Shown here: positions 34,929 through 44,402 of the stretch, piece by piece
Layout of the letters: the number at the start of each line of letters is the position of its first letter
Position numbering within the stretch: the first letter of the stretch is position 1
DNA from: Enhydrobacter sp.
GTDB taxonomy: Bacteria; Pseudomonadota; Alphaproteobacteria; Reyranellales; Reyranellaceae
Reading direction: 5' to 3'
DNA length: 64,000 bases
Assembly: GCF_030246845.1 (NCBI RefSeq)
Contig: NZ_CP126889.1
Coordinates: 434,001-498,000, forward strand
The notes under the pieces: generated by a model
Database searches by the model: none
The model's input: the letters and a program-made list of their open reading frames with translations, nothing else
What the model was told of the DNA's origin: nothing
Program-made: the position numbers and the translations under genes

Positions 34929-35691
34929 GGTTGCCGGCCTCTTCGTAAATCTCGGCTATGAAAGCCTGATGGCCCTCGACGTGGAACCCGGCGGAGAGGT
35001 GGTTGTGCGCCCCGTCGGCCTCTTCCAGATCGGCGTCCAGAACGGCGTCCGCGTTGTTTCCCGAGAGCGCGAACAGCCCGTGCGTGATCCGTTGCGGCGG
35101 AACAGCCCTAAGCGCTACCTCATCCCGGATTCGCCGCCCCAGGGCCTTGTCGTTTTCATCATCCGATTCAAGCAAACGATCGGCGACGAACAGCAGGGAT
35201 ATTGTCGTCGGGCGACCATCATTCTCGGAAAGACGCTCGCGGGCATCGGCGACGACGCCCTGCGGGACCGTGCGCCCGCTCTTGGCCTCGCCCTTGAGGA
35301 AAAGAAGCCGCTGCTCGTCATCCTCATCAATACCGACGTAATCATCTCCGCGCAGTGCCATTTCGCGACCGTCCTTGTAACGCAAGCGGCGCACGGGGAT
35401 ACGGAATCCAGTGTGGTGCTCAATGAATTCGGTGGCGATGATCTCGCCCAATTCTCCGGAGCGCTCGCGCGCCGTGCGCGGCAACCGTTCCCTGAGTATG
35501 GCGGACGCTCCGGGAAACCCTAGACGTTCCACGTCGTCCGCGATCTGCTCGAGCTTGTCGTAGTGGGAGCGGACGCGCTCGATAAGCTCGTCCTTGATGG
35601 CCGCCCTTCCACCAGCCTTTTCGGTCAGGCCGCACAGCTTCTTTCTTTCGCCGCGGGCCGTTTCGTCGATATCGCACCAATCATCGAACAT
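34915..35691 (-). CDS. HamA-like DUF1837 nuclease (Hachiman-type defence)
   Basis: A 258-residue protein. The central block ERSGELGEIIATEFIEHH, then MALRGDDYVGIDEDDEQR and LLFLKGEAKSGRTVP follows the DUF1837/PD-(D/E)xK pattern: Glu in the helix, Asp in GDDY, and E-x-K at about residues 134-136. In Hachiman systems HamA is the DNA nuclease restrained by the helicase HamB until phage DNA is sensed. Here the helicase gene follows with a 14-bp overlap but is truncated. The family call is by motif and context; no search was possible. Confidence 0.62.
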   Translation of the reverse strand: MFDDWCDIDETARGERKKLCGLTEKAGGRAAIKDELIERVRSHYDKLEQIADDVERLGFPGASAILRERLPRTARERSGELGEIIATEFIEHHTGFRIPVRRLRYKDGREMALRGDDYVGIDEDDEQRLLFLKGEAKSGRTVPQGVVADARERLSENDGRPTTISLLFVADRLLESDDENDKALGRRIRDEVALRAVPPQRITHGLFALSGNNADAVLDADLEEADGAHNHLSAGFHVEGHQAFIAEIYEEAGNLGDD

Positions 35692-35786
35692 GCGGCAAGC
35701 CCCCCAGTACTACGCGAGAACTATTTATTATTATGCGAGGACGACATCGCAAACGATGCGCTAGTCTATTCTCGGGCCACGATCGT

Positions 35787-36557
35787 TCACTCCGGGACCA
35801 GATCGGCTCTTCGCGCGCGCTCACGGTGGCGCGCAAGCCGACGCCGATGCTCATCTGTCAGCGGAATGGGGGCGCTCCAGCGCAGTTCGGCGCGCGCTTG
35901 CTCGCTGAGACCCGACGAGAACTCGGGCTTGCCCTCATCGTTGAAGGTGACGAGTGCGCGGTCGAATGCAGCATCCCAAAGGGCCGAAAGGAGGAGGCCG
36001 TTATGCACGTCGAGCCGCTCCGCATCGGTTTCGCATTCCGCCCATGGGATGATGTGCGAGGCGCGCAGCAGGGCCGCGTCGGAGATTCCCGTCAGGGGGC
36101 AGCGTCGCCGCCAGTAATCCATCAGGCGATCGCGAAAGATATCCTGCCCGATCCTCTGGACGACCAGCCGTTCGGCCTCCGTCGTGCGAGGCAGGTTTGC
36201 GACCCGATGCTCGAACTCTATGAGCGGTGCGTCGGGCAGGCTGACCCCGAGTTCATAGACACGGTGCAACACCCCATAGAGTGCGCCGAGCGTATCGAAG
36301 GCGAAACGAGCACGGCCGGGCCCGGCCACATCGGCCGCGGGCACACCTACTTCCTTGATGACGCCGTGATGGTCTAGGGCGAGATACCATGGCCCTGACG
36401 ATCCTGTTGCGGCCAGGTAGATCTGACCCTTCGCCGTGGTCGATCCGAACGCCGCCCAGCCAGCCTCTTCCCCCAAGATGCGGCGAAAGCCGTTCTGCGA
36501 CGCCGCTTTCTGACATTCCTCTCGAACGACAAACGATTGGGGCGTTTCGATCGTCAT
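35787..36557 (-). CDS. HNH endonuclease (HNH_2-like)
   Basis: A 256-residue protein. The N-terminal half is unassigned. The C-terminal domain has the HNH pattern CPLTGISDAALLRASHIIPW, RLDVHNGLLLSALWDAAFD, typical of McrA-like defence or restriction nucleases. ATG 36557 is taken as start; a TTG five codons earlier is possible. It lies 95 bp upstream of the hamA-like gene on the same strand. It may be an additional defence nuclease rather than part of the Hachiman pair. Confidence 0.83.
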   Translation of the reverse strand: MTIETPQSFVVREECQKAASQNGFRRILGEEAGWAAFGSTTAKGQIYLAATGSSGPWYLALDHHGVIKEVGVPAADVAGPGRARFAFDTLGALYGVLHRVYELGVSLPDAPLIEFEHRVANLPRTTEAERLVVQRIGQDIFRDRLMDYWRRRCPLTGISDAALLRASHIIPWAECETDAERLDVHNGLLLSALWDAAFDRALVTFNDEGKPEFSSGLSEQARAELRWSAPIPLTDEHRRRLARHRERARRADLVPE

Positions 36558-36739
36558 CGCGGCGGCGCTCAAATGTCCATTGCGAACAGGCGCCGCTCCG
36601 CCGGAGTCGAGCTCATTACGAGTCTCACGTAACGATCACCTTGCAGTTCGGACGGCGGAGCGGTCGTGGTCGTGACAATGTATTGGAAGCAAGGCGCTTC
36701 CACCTCTTCCTCCCATTGATGCACAAGGCTGAATAGGCG

Positions 36740-37020
36740 ACACGCCGCGACGCAGCATCATCGACGCCATCAGCGCATCCGTCACCGGCCCTCGTTCCTC
36801 AGGGAGAGGCACGGTGACGCCAGTCGCCTTTCGGATTTCCTCGGCCTTGCGAAGAATGACCTCGAGCACCGCGCCGTCGATGGCGCTATCCGGCGAGAAC
36901 ATCATAATCGAGCGGACGAGTTCCGCCGGCTGCCGACGGCGCAAGAGCGCGCCCAGGAGCGGCAGCTCGCCTTCCTCAATGCCGCCGCCGATCGTCGCAC
37001 CATCGCCCCGGATCGGGTGA
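36740..37020 (-). pseudogene. Helicase C-terminal remnant (SNF2-like)
   Basis: A continuous minus-strand frame with no plausible start: GGGIEEGELPLLGALLRRRQ, PAELVRSIMMFSPDSAIDGA and VLEVILRKAEEIRKATGVTV, ending around DALMASMMLRRG. The text resembles the region near the end of SNF2/RapA-type helicases (IDGAVLEVILRKAEEIRK). Its upstream part has been replaced by the TrbI fragment, which reads in the opposite direction from 37017. Confidence 0.5.
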
Positions 37021-37589
37021 TGCCGCCGGCCTCACCCTACGTCCTGCAAGCCGGCGCGGTGATCCCGGCCGCGCTGATCACCGGCATTCGCTCCGATCTG
37101 CCCGGACAGATCACCGCTCAGGTGACCGAAAACATTTACGACAGTCCGACCGGCCGAATTCTCCTCGTACCGCAGGGCACCCGCATCATCGGCCAGTACG
37201 ACAACGCCGCGCAGTTCGGCCAGCGCCGCGTGCTGCTGGTATGGAATCGGATGATCTTCCCCAACGGCCGCTCGATCGTCCTGGAGCGCCAGCCGGGTGC
37301 GGACGCGGCGGGGTATGCCGGTCTCGAGGATGGTGTCGACTATCACTGGTGGGACCTCGCCAAGGCCGCGGGTCTCTCCACGCTCATCAGCGTCGGCGCA
37401 GAGCTGGCGATCGATGATGACGATCGCTTGCTGCGCGCCATCCGCAACGGCGGCCAGGACACGATCAACGATGCTGGTCAGGAAATCATCCGCCGGCAGT
37501 CGAACCTCGCGCCAACGCTGACCATCCGGCCCGGCTTTCCGGTGCGCGTGATCGTCACCCGCGACCTCGTTCTCGAACCGTATCGGTGA
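37017..37589 (+). pseudogene. TrbI/VirB10 C-terminal fragment
   Basis: The frame encodes the conserved C-terminal half of TrbI, the VirB10-like channel component of conjugative type IV secretion: SPYVLQAGAVIPAALITGIR, SDLPGQITAQVTENIYDSPT, PQGTRIIGQYDN and FPVRVIVTRDLVLEPYR at the end. The N-terminal cytoplasmic and membrane part is missing, cut at the junction with the helicase remnant. It is a relic of a conjugative element. Confidence 0.85.
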
Positions 37590-37595
37590 CAGTTG

Positions 37596-37832
37596 ATGAC
37601 GAAACTCAAGCTCGCAGCTCTCGAAGACGACAAGCCGGTCAGAGTGTCATTCGACCTGCCAGCAGACGTGCATCGGGAGCTTATTGCGTATGCGCAGATC
37701 TTGGAGAGGGAGACTGGGAAACCTCTTCCGGATCCCGTGAAACTTCTTCCTCACATGATCCGCCGATTCATGGCGACAGATCGTGCGTTTGCAAAAGCCA
37801 AGCGTCGCGGGAATTCTGGCGACTCTCCTTAA
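37596..37832 (+). CDS. DUF2274 protein (trb-cluster companion)
   Basis: A 78-residue protein starting MTKLKLAALEDDKPVRVSFD with LPADVHRELIAYAQILERET and HMIRRFMATDRAFAKA. DUF2274 genes typically directly follow trbI in integrative conjugative elements, as here (six-base gap). It looks intact but has no complete partner. Role in conjugation is not established. Confidence 0.85.
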   Translation: MTKLKLAALEDDKPVRVSFDLPADVHRELIAYAQILERETGKPLPDPVKLLPHMIRRFMATDRAFAKAKRRGNSGDSP

Positions 37833-37921
37833 CTGAACAGAGGACGTTATTGCCCAGGTGACATATTGGATAGCCCTACGCAACACCTTCAAACAAGGCT
37901 CATCGCCAGAATGGGCCCGCG

Positions 37922-38911
37922 CTACGCATTCGATGCCCGCCTCCGCTTCAACACTCTCGCTAGACTAACGAAGCGCCGCAAAGCAGGATTGTCGTTACTC
38001 GGCGACCACACCCCGACGCAGGGCAGGACAGCGTCCACCCCATTTATCGGTCTGAACGCGACTCCCTGGAATGCACTTGAAACGGCCGACTCGCTTGTCA
38101 ACGTTAGGCCAAATCCCATCGCTACGAGATGGATGAGGCTCTCTCTGCAGACCGACAACCGCTTTACGTTCGGATGAAAACCCAGCGTCGCTAAGTGCTT
38201 CACGAGATAGTCGTGAATCTCAGGACCTGGCTCCTCCTGACTTACAATAAAACTCTCAGCTCGAATGTCTGACCAATCGAGCGCTTCTTTCGATGCAAGC
38301 CGGTGGCCGACAGGCAGGACACAGAAGACGCGCTCGTGCCACAAGAGCTCGACATCGCAATCCACCAAGGTTGGACATCCAGTGAAGAATGCAATGTCCA
38401 TGGTCCGATCACGTATTTCCTGAATGTGACATCCTGTTGCACCATGATCCAGGTCGATCGCGACAGTCTTATGGGCGCGCGCAAATTCGATCAAGAGTTC
38501 GCGAAGGAAACCGGTCGCAAGAGAGCAAAAGAACCCGATACGAAGGCTTCCACGATAGCCAATACCGGCGCTTCGTGCAGCCTTAACTGCATAGTCGAGA
38601 TCCCGCAACGCGCTCCGGGCCTCGCGTACGAAATTCTTGCCGGCCTTTGTCAGCCGAACACCGGCATGGCTCCGCTCGAACAATGAGACACCGAGCTGAT
38701 CTTCCAAAGCGCGGATTCTCCGGCTAACGACAGATTGGTCGAGGCCAAGCACTACGGCCGCCCTATGAAAGCTAAGCTCTTCTGCGGCCACAATCGAGTG
38801 CCAAATCGAGCGAAGCTCGATGTTGGATGTCTGGATCGCAGGAAGACACACACCGGTCGGGGCACGATCCGCCTTGCCGCAGGGTGCTACAATTTGGGCT
38901 TCCTCGTCCAT
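37922..38911 (-). CDS. LysR-family regulator
   Basis: A 329-residue LysR protein with a short N-terminal extension before NIELRSIWHSIVAAEELSFH. The HTH is AAVVLGLDQSVVSRRIRALE, and the effector domain starts at YRGSLRIGFFCSLATGFLRE. GC content is visibly lower than in the chromosome, as for the neighbours up to 54 kb. It is separated by 222 bp of gene-free DNA from the enoyl-CoA hydratase stop and may control the hydratase/epoxide hydrolase unit. Confidence 0.88.
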   Translation of the reverse strand: MDEEAQIVAPCGKADRAPTGVCLPAIQTSNIELRSIWHSIVAAEELSFHRAAVVLGLDQSVVSRRIRALEDQLGVSLFERSHAGVRLTKAGKNFVREARSALRDLDYAVKAARSAGIGYRGSLRIGFFCSLATGFLRELLIEFARAHKTVAIDLDHGATGCHIQEIRDRTMDIAFFTGCPTLVDCDVELLWHERVFCVLPVGHRLASKEALDWSDIRAESFIVSQEEPGPEIHDYLVKHLATLGFHPNVKRLSVCRESLIHLVAMGFGLTLTSESAVSSAFQGVAFRPINGVDAVLPCVGVWSPSNDNPALRRFVSLARVLKRRRASNA

Positions 38912-39133
38912 CGTAAGTCACTGTCATGCTGTAGGACGCGAAGAGCTGAGATCACTGCGCCGAGCGAACAGGACGTTCGTAAGTTGCTCATGCCCTCCGG
39001 TACGTTGACGTCCGCCGCAATATCGCTTCACCAAAATCAATCCTCCGCCGCTGTAAACAATCTGCCCTAATCTGCCGACTCAGCATGGGCAGGCCTCGCT
39101 TAGGCCAGCAATGCCCGCCAAGCAGTCGCCCCT

Positions 39134-39934
39134 TTAAGCCGTCTTACTTTTGCGCACGAAGGACTCCATCAACTTGCGACGCTCCGGCATCGCAAACGTT
39201 AGGTGAAAGAGCTTACGCTCAAACGCTAATCCATCTGGCAATGTCATGCTCTCCGCATGAATTACGGACTCTTTAATCAGGCGAGCTACGGCCGCAGGAA
39301 AAGCTGCAATCCGCCGCGCAACCGCACCAGCCTCTTCCATCAACTTGTCCTCGCAAACGATGCGAGAAACTAGGCCAAACATCTGGGCTTCGGAGGCTGT
39401 AAGCATTCGCCCAGTTAGCAGGACATCCAGCGCCACGTGCCTTCCGACTAGCCTTGGAAGACGTTGCGTTCCGCCTGCACCCGACATCGTGCCGAGCGTG
39501 ATCTCCGGATGTCCGAAGCGCGCGTTGTCGGCAGCAATCACGATGTCGCACATTTCCACTAGCTCGCATCCTCCGCCCAACGCGTAACCTCCGACGGCTG
39601 CGATCACGGGCTTGGGAAAGTCACCGAGCCGAGCGCAACAACCTGAAAAGTCGGTCGCTGCGACGTGCTGCACGCTCATCTCGACCATCTCGCGTATATC
39701 TGCACCGGCCGCAAAATCCCGACCCGTTCCGCCTAGAACCAAAACCGCTACGCTGTCATCGGCTTCAAGTCGATCGAGCACCTTGGTCAATTCGAGTACA
39801 ATATCCGACGACAGCGCGTTGCGCGCTTCCGGCCTGTTCATCAAGACCGTTGCGACTCCCGCGTCGACGGCGACCTGAAGCTTGGTTTCATTCACGGCCT
39901 TATTCTCCGCCCCGCACTGATTTTCGCCCGCCAT
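39134..39934 (-). CDS. Enoyl-CoA hydratase/isomerase family protein
   Basis: A 266-residue crotonase. Oxyanion-hole segments are DFAAGADIREM and YALGGGCELVEMCD, and the catalytic glutamates correspond to GGCEL and HPEITLGTMSGAGGTQRLPR. It is fully active-looking. ATG 39934 overlaps the epoxide hydrolase stop (TGATG), so the two are co-translated. In this setting it probably hydrates an enoyl-CoA from a ring or side-chain degradation route; the substrate is not deducible. Confidence 0.9.
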   Translation of the reverse strand: MAGENQCGAENKAVNETKLQVAVDAGVATVLMNRPEARNALSSDIVLELTKVLDRLEADDSVAVLVLGGTGRDFAAGADIREMVEMSVQHVAATDFSGCCARLGDFPKPVIAAVGGYALGGGCELVEMCDIVIAADNARFGHPEITLGTMSGAGGTQRLPRLVGRHVALDVLLTGRMLTASEAQMFGLVSRIVCEDKLMEEAGAVARRIAAFPAAVARLIKESVIHAESMTLPDGLAFERKLFHLTFAMPERRKLMESFVRKSKTA

Positions 39935-41133
39935 CACCGCTCGCTACTGGATGTACGAAGAGGGCGAAAAAAGCTGACGATTTCTTGAGCTAGGGCGTCC
40001 GGATCTTCGAGCGCAGGAAAGTGCCCCCCGCGCTGCATCAAACTCCAGCGTTGTATATTTCCGTAAAGTGTTTCGGCGACAGACTGCGGCGGCGTAAGAA
40101 TCTCGCGTGGAAACTCCGCGTATCCAGTGGGGACCTGTACCTTTTCGCCCGACGGAACGATCCAGGGGCCATGGATGCGGGCATAGTAAGGCCAAAAGCT
40201 TGAGTTTATGGCGCCTGTCACCCAATAGATCATGATGTTGTCGAGCAGCACGTCGCGAGAGAAGTGAGCGTCTACGTCACCACCGCAATCGCTCCAGCTT
40301 CTGAACTTCTCGATGATCCACGCAGCAAGACCCACCGGCGAATCGGTCAGACCATACGAGAGAGTCTGCGGCTTGGTACCCATCATCGTGGAATATCCGG
40401 TCTCTTCGCGTAGCCAATTGGCAAGTTGCTCGTTAAACCGCAATTCCTGAGGCGTATTCGGTGCCTGAACCGGCTCTCGCGGGACCGCAAGCAACGTGAT
40501 GTGGATTCCAAGAAGGTGGTCCGCATGAGCGAAGCCGAGCCGCGTTGCCAGAAAGGCGCCCCAGTCATGCCCATGAGCAGCGAAGCGCTTGTAGCCCAGC
40601 GTCCCGGTCATCAGGTCGGCCAAGACGTCGGCGATCTCTATGATACCGAGCCGAGCTTGGCCAGTTGAATACGAGAAGCCATGACCGGGGAGTGATGGCA
40701 CGATAACGGTGAAGGCGTCTTCGGCGCGCCCCCCGAATGCCGAAGGGTGAGTGAGTCTTGGGATAAGCTGCTGGAATTCTACAATTGATCCAGGCCAGCC
40801 ATGAGACAGGAGAAGCGGGTATGGAGCGTTGCCTTCGCCACATTCATGGATGAAGTGCACGCGCGTGCCGCGAATGCTCGTAGTGAATTGCGGGTAACGA
40901 TTGAGAGCTCGCTCGCGAGCCCGCCAATCGTACGTGTCACGCCAATATTTGATTAGCCCCCGCAGATAGGTGAGATCCGCACCAAGGTTCCATCCAGCGC
41001 CTGGCACTTCATCTGGCCAGCGGACACGCGATAAGCGATCCTGCAAGTCCTGCAGAATGACATCAGGAACGGCAATCGAGAAGGGATCGATTGCCGTTCC
41101 TGATAACTCAGCTTTCAAATCCGCGCGCGTCAT
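39934..41133 (-). CDS. Epoxide hydrolase (microsomal-type, EHN domain)
   Basis: A 399-residue alpha/beta hydrolase. An N-terminal EHN domain (FSIAVPDVILQDLQDRLSRV, RWPDEVPGAGWNLGADLTYL) is followed by the catalytic core with HGWPGSIVEF (oxyanion), GHDWGAFLATRLG (nucleophile Asp) and RGGHFPALEDPD (His). The start at MTRADLKAELS (41133) is chosen; the frame is open upstream to 41274. It should hydrolyse a bulky epoxide to a diol. It forms an operon with the hydratase downstream. Confidence 0.85.
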   Translation of the reverse strand: MTRADLKAELSGTAIDPFSIAVPDVILQDLQDRLSRVRWPDEVPGAGWNLGADLTYLRGLIKYWRDTYDWRARERALNRYPQFTTSIRGTRVHFIHECGEGNAPYPLLLSHGWPGSIVEFQQLIPRLTHPSAFGGRAEDAFTVIVPSLPGHGFSYSTGQARLGIIEIADVLADLMTGTLGYKRFAAHGHDWGAFLATRLGFAHADHLLGIHITLLAVPREPVQAPNTPQELRFNEQLANWLREETGYSTMMGTKPQTLSYGLTDSPVGLAAWIIEKFRSWSDCGGDVDAHFSRDVLLDNIMIYWVTGAINSSFWPYYARIHGPWIVPSGEKVQVPTGYAEFPREILTPPQSVAETLYGNIQRWSLMQRGGHFPALEDPDALAQEIVSFFRPLRTSSSER

Positions 41134-41478
41134 ATCAGTACGCCCCGTTGAATTGTCAGATCTCCATTCGAGGCGCAGCGGCATGCCCACGAAAATTCTC
41201 GAGATAGATTCCAGGCAAGCCATCTTGCCGACCATAGAAGGCGGGACCAGAGGGACGCGCAATCCTCCCGGCACCAGAAGGCTAGAGGTACGATCGCTTG
41301 CATGTTAACGAATTTAGCCGACCAGGATCCGCCAGCAAAATCGATTGCTCTCACAATGTCTATCGACCGCGCTAATTTTCCGGCTTGAACTGGAAGAACG
41401 CATCGCAAGGTCAAGAAAAGGACGAGCCAGATGAACTGAAAGCGGTGCTCCGCGGCCCCTTTTGAGGGCGCTTGACAG

Positions 41479-42266
41479 TTACACTGCGTTTCCGGCGGTG
41501 CTGGCCCACGGCAGGAGCTCGTCGATACGGGACTGAGGCCATCCGTTGACGAGGCGGGCGAGCGTGTCAGCGAGGTAGCGCTGCGGATCGACAGCGTTCA
41601 GCTTGCAGGTCTCGACCAGCGACGATACAGCAGCCCAGTTCGCGGCGCCCTCGTCGCTGCCTGCAAATAGCGCGTTCTTCCTGCTGATGGCGATCGGACG
41701 CATGCTCCGCTCGACCGGGTTGGTGTCGATCTCGATGCGGCCGTCCTCGAGAAACCGGAATAGCCCCTCCCAATGGTTCAGCGCATAGCCAATGGCATCG
41801 GCGGTCGGGCCGCGGGCGAACAGCTTCTGATGCTGCATCGTGAACCAAGTGCGGAGATCAGCAACGATCGGGGCACTGCGGGCCTAGCGATGGACAAGCC
41901 GTTCGGCGACGCTGAGGCTGCGGATCTCCGCCTCGATGAACAATGCAGAGATCCGTGCCAGCGCCTCGGTCGCGATCGGCGCCGTCTTACCCTTGGCCAG
42001 GTCGTAAAAGCCGCGTCGGACATGCGCCCAGCAAAACGCCAGCGCGCTCGGTCCTGCTTTCCCGAAGGGTCCACCAGCTTTTTGTAGACGGCGTAGCCGT
42101 CGACCTGCAGGATCCCGCGATAGCCGCCGAGCACGGTGTGGCCTTGCTCGTGTCCGCGTCCGGGTGCGTAGGTGTAGACCCCGTCCGGCGGAAATAGCGG
42201 CAGGTCGCGCCACAAGAACTCACCGAGAGCGGCCAAGCCACGTAATCCGAAGTTACCGAGTACCAC
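41479..42266 (-). pseudogene. IS66-family transposase remnant
   Basis: Three consecutive pieces of one IS66 transposase are readable. VYTYAPGRGHEQGHTVLGGY and GILQVDGYAVYKKLVD lie in one frame. CWAHVRRGFYDLAKGKTAPI to AERLVHR lies in another, ending at an in-frame TAG (41884-41886) where relatives have Gln. ARSAPIVADLRTWFTMQHQK to the C-terminus with IDTNPVERSMRPIAISRKNA follows. The 5' half of the gene is missing, and the left end merges with the MFS gene. No terminal repeats were found, so it is immobile. Confidence 0.82.
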
Positions 42267-43509
42267 GCAAGGTGCCGACCCAAAACAGGACAGCCATCAC
42301 GCTGACAACTGCACCCAAAGTGCACACACCCAGCCAGCCGAACGCCGCATAGGTAGCTGTAGATGCAATTGCGCCAGAGCCGCATCCGACGGAATAGAAA
42401 AGCATGTAAACACCAACGAGTCTGCTTCTGGCTTCCGGTCGCCGAGCGAAAATCAAGCTCTGATTTGTGACGTGAACCGCCTGCACAGCGAAATCGAGCA
42501 TCACAATCCCTACCACCAAGATCCACAGCGATACGCCCATGAGGGCGATGAGGCTCCAAGAAGCCAGCATCAGGCCTAGCGCAAATCCTGTCGTGCGCTC
42601 ATGGAAGCCGCGATCTGCGAGCCGTCCCGCGCGACTTGCGCCCAGTGCTCCGGCTAGACCTACCAACCCGAACAGGCCTATCTGAGTGTGTGACAAGGAG
42701 AAGGGCGGTACACTCAGCGGAAGTACAAGGGGCGCCCAGAATATGTTGATTGCTGCAAAGACTAGCATTCCAAGACCTGCGCGCACCCGCAGTATCGGTT
42801 CCTCCCGGAACAGCATTACCAGGGAGCGTAGAAGTTGGGGATATGATCCCGCGGCACTCTCTTGAGGGCTACGCGGAAGAATTCTAAACAGCAATGCGGC
42901 CATTACGGCGGTGATCCCCGCCGACGTGAAATAGACCAGCCGCCAACCGCCGACGTCGGCCAACGCACCTGCAGCGAAGCGGGCCAACAAGATGCCCACC
43001 ACGACACCGCTCTGCACCACTCCAACGACTTCGCCACGCTCAGACGGATGCGCCAAATTCGCGGCGAAAGCCACCAGCACCTGTACCGCCACCGCTAGCA
43101 CCCCAACACCAACCATACCGATCAGCAACGTTGTCGAATTCGGCGCGACGCCAACCACAACCAGTGCCGCGCTCGAAAGGAGAGCTTGACCAACTATAAG
43201 TCGGCGGCGGTCTATCAGATCGCCCAGAGGGACAAGAAAGATCAGGCCAGCGCCGTATCCGACTTGCGTCAGCGTTACGACAATGCCGATTGTCGCCGGA
43301 GTGATCGCAAGATCGCGAGCCATCTCATCGAGCAAGGGATGTGCGAAATAAATGTTCGCCACGCTCAAGGCGCACGCAGCCGCAAACAGCAGCACAATCG
43401 TACGTGGCAGAATGGACGAACCTCCGAGCGGAGCACTGGCCGATGATGTCTCGGCACTACGAGGCGAGCCGATTGTCTGCGTGAGTCCGGTTCTCATGTT
43501 CGCGTCCAT
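42253..43509 (-). CDS. MFS transporter (AraJ/YdhP-like drug or sugar efflux type)
   Basis: A 418-residue twelve-helix protein. The loop 2-3 motif is GDLIDRRRLIVGQALLSSAA, the N-terminal helix contains ALSVANIYFAHPLLDEMARD, and the central loop carries ILPRSPQESAAGSYPQLLRS. It is divergent from an HxlR regulator with a palindrome in the promoter, the usual layout for an inducible exporter. Its 3' end overlaps the IS66 remnant by a few bases, so the last residues may have been changed by the insertion. Confidence 0.87.
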   Translation of the reverse strand: MDANMRTGLTQTIGSPRSAETSSASAPLGGSSILPRTIVLLFAAACALSVANIYFAHPLLDEMARDLAITPATIGIVVTLTQVGYGAGLIFLVPLGDLIDRRRLIVGQALLSSAALVVVGVAPNSTTLLIGMVGVGVLAVAVQVLVAFAANLAHPSERGEVVGVVQSGVVVGILLARFAAGALADVGGWRLVYFTSAGITAVMAALLFRILPRSPQESAAGSYPQLLRSLVMLFREEPILRVRAGLGMLVFAAINIFWAPLVLPLSVPPFSLSHTQIGLFGLVGLAGALGASRAGRLADRGFHERTTGFALGLMLASWSLIALMGVSLWILVVGIVMLDFAVQAVHVTNQSLIFARRPEARSRLVGVYMLFYSVGCGSGAIASTATYAAFGWLGVCTLGAVVSVMAVLFWVGTLRGTR

Positions 43510-43523
43510 GTCATCTCATATAT

Positions 43524-43542
43524 TGGTTCGATAATAGAACCA
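43524..43542. promoter_or_regulatory. Palindrome in the HxlR/MFS divergent promoter
   Basis: TGGTTC (43524-43529) and GAACCA (43537-43542) are exact inverted repeats with a 7-base spacer, 15 bp upstream of the MFS start. This is a probable operator for the HxlR-type regulator encoded from 43623. Confidence 0.5.
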
Positions 43543-43622
43543 CTTGAGTCGATTTCTGTCTAGTACTATCTTAGAACACGTTTTAGGGACGCCCTCGAGG
43601 CCAACTGGCCGGTAGCAATTGG

Positions 43623-44174
43623 ATGCCGATAGGAGAACAGGCTTTGGTCCGACGCACGAGTTTCGAGTCAGCGAGTTGTCCCATTGCGCGGACGTTAGAC
43701 ACCGTTGGTGATTGGTGGTCGCTGCTTATTGTTCGCGACGCCTTTGACGGGGCCAGCCGGTTCAGTCAGTTCCAGAAGAGTCTCGCCGTCTCCAAAGGAA
43801 TTCTCACAGTTCGCCTGCGCGAATTGATCGCTCGGGGCGTACTCAGAACGACGCCGGCATCGGATGGAAGCGCCTACGAGGAATACGTATTGACCGAGCG
43901 CGGACGAGCCCTCTTCCCTGTATTGGTCGCTCTGCGCCAGTGGGGAGAAGATCATTGCTTCGGACCCAACGAACCGCATTCAGTGCTGATCGACAATAGC
44001 ACTGGACAGCCGATTGCTCCGCTGCAGGTCCGCTCGGCGACCGGGCGTGAGGTAAGCTTCGCCGATACCACCGTCAAAAAGGTCATCAAGACAGCGGTGG
44101 CCAAGAAGCCATCCCACACTCGACGCCGAACTCGGCGGTTGCAGGCTCCAAATTCCAGAACGCAATCTCATTAA
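43623..44174 (+). CDS. HxlR-family transcriptional regulator
   Basis: A 183-residue winged-helix regulator: ASCPIARTLDTVGDWWSLLI, VRDAFDGASRFSQFQKSLAV and ISKG-like ILTVRLRELIARGVLRTTPA. HxlR proteins sense quinones or electrophiles through a cysteine; Cys near residue 19 is in the canonical position. TTG 43644 with AGGAG eight bases upstream is an alternative start. The basic C-terminal 50 residues are a poorly conserved extension. It probably controls the MFS gene opposite. Confidence 0.88.
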   Translation: MPIGEQALVRRTSFESASCPIARTLDTVGDWWSLLIVRDAFDGASRFSQFQKSLAVSKGILTVRLRELIARGVLRTTPASDGSAYEEYVLTERGRALFPVLVALRQWGEDHCFGPNEPHSVLIDNSTGQPIAPLQVRSATGREVSFADTTVKKVIKTAVAKKPSHTRRRTRRLQAPNSRTQSH

Positions 44175-44402
44175 CGAACCGCGGTCGTGACCCGGCCAGC
44201 AGGCTTCCGACAGTGTCACCTATTCCGAGGAGCACTCCCGCTCTCCTCACCGTCGCTTTTGTCAGGACCTCGTCGCATCGGCCAGCGAAGGAGCGGCGAG
44301 ATGGCCGCGAAACAAGCAAGCTCGGAGAAGACCGATGTCCAGTTGCGAGGCTAGCTACTTCGACCGCACAGGGTGTCCAGTACGCAGGGCTTCCGACCAC
44401 GA

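Noticed and set aside
41134-41478. Minus-strand 94-codon frame upstream of the epoxide hydrolase gene
   Set aside because: It overlaps the possible leader of that gene, shows no family features and starts without a ribosome site. The stretch appears to be promoter and spacer DNA.
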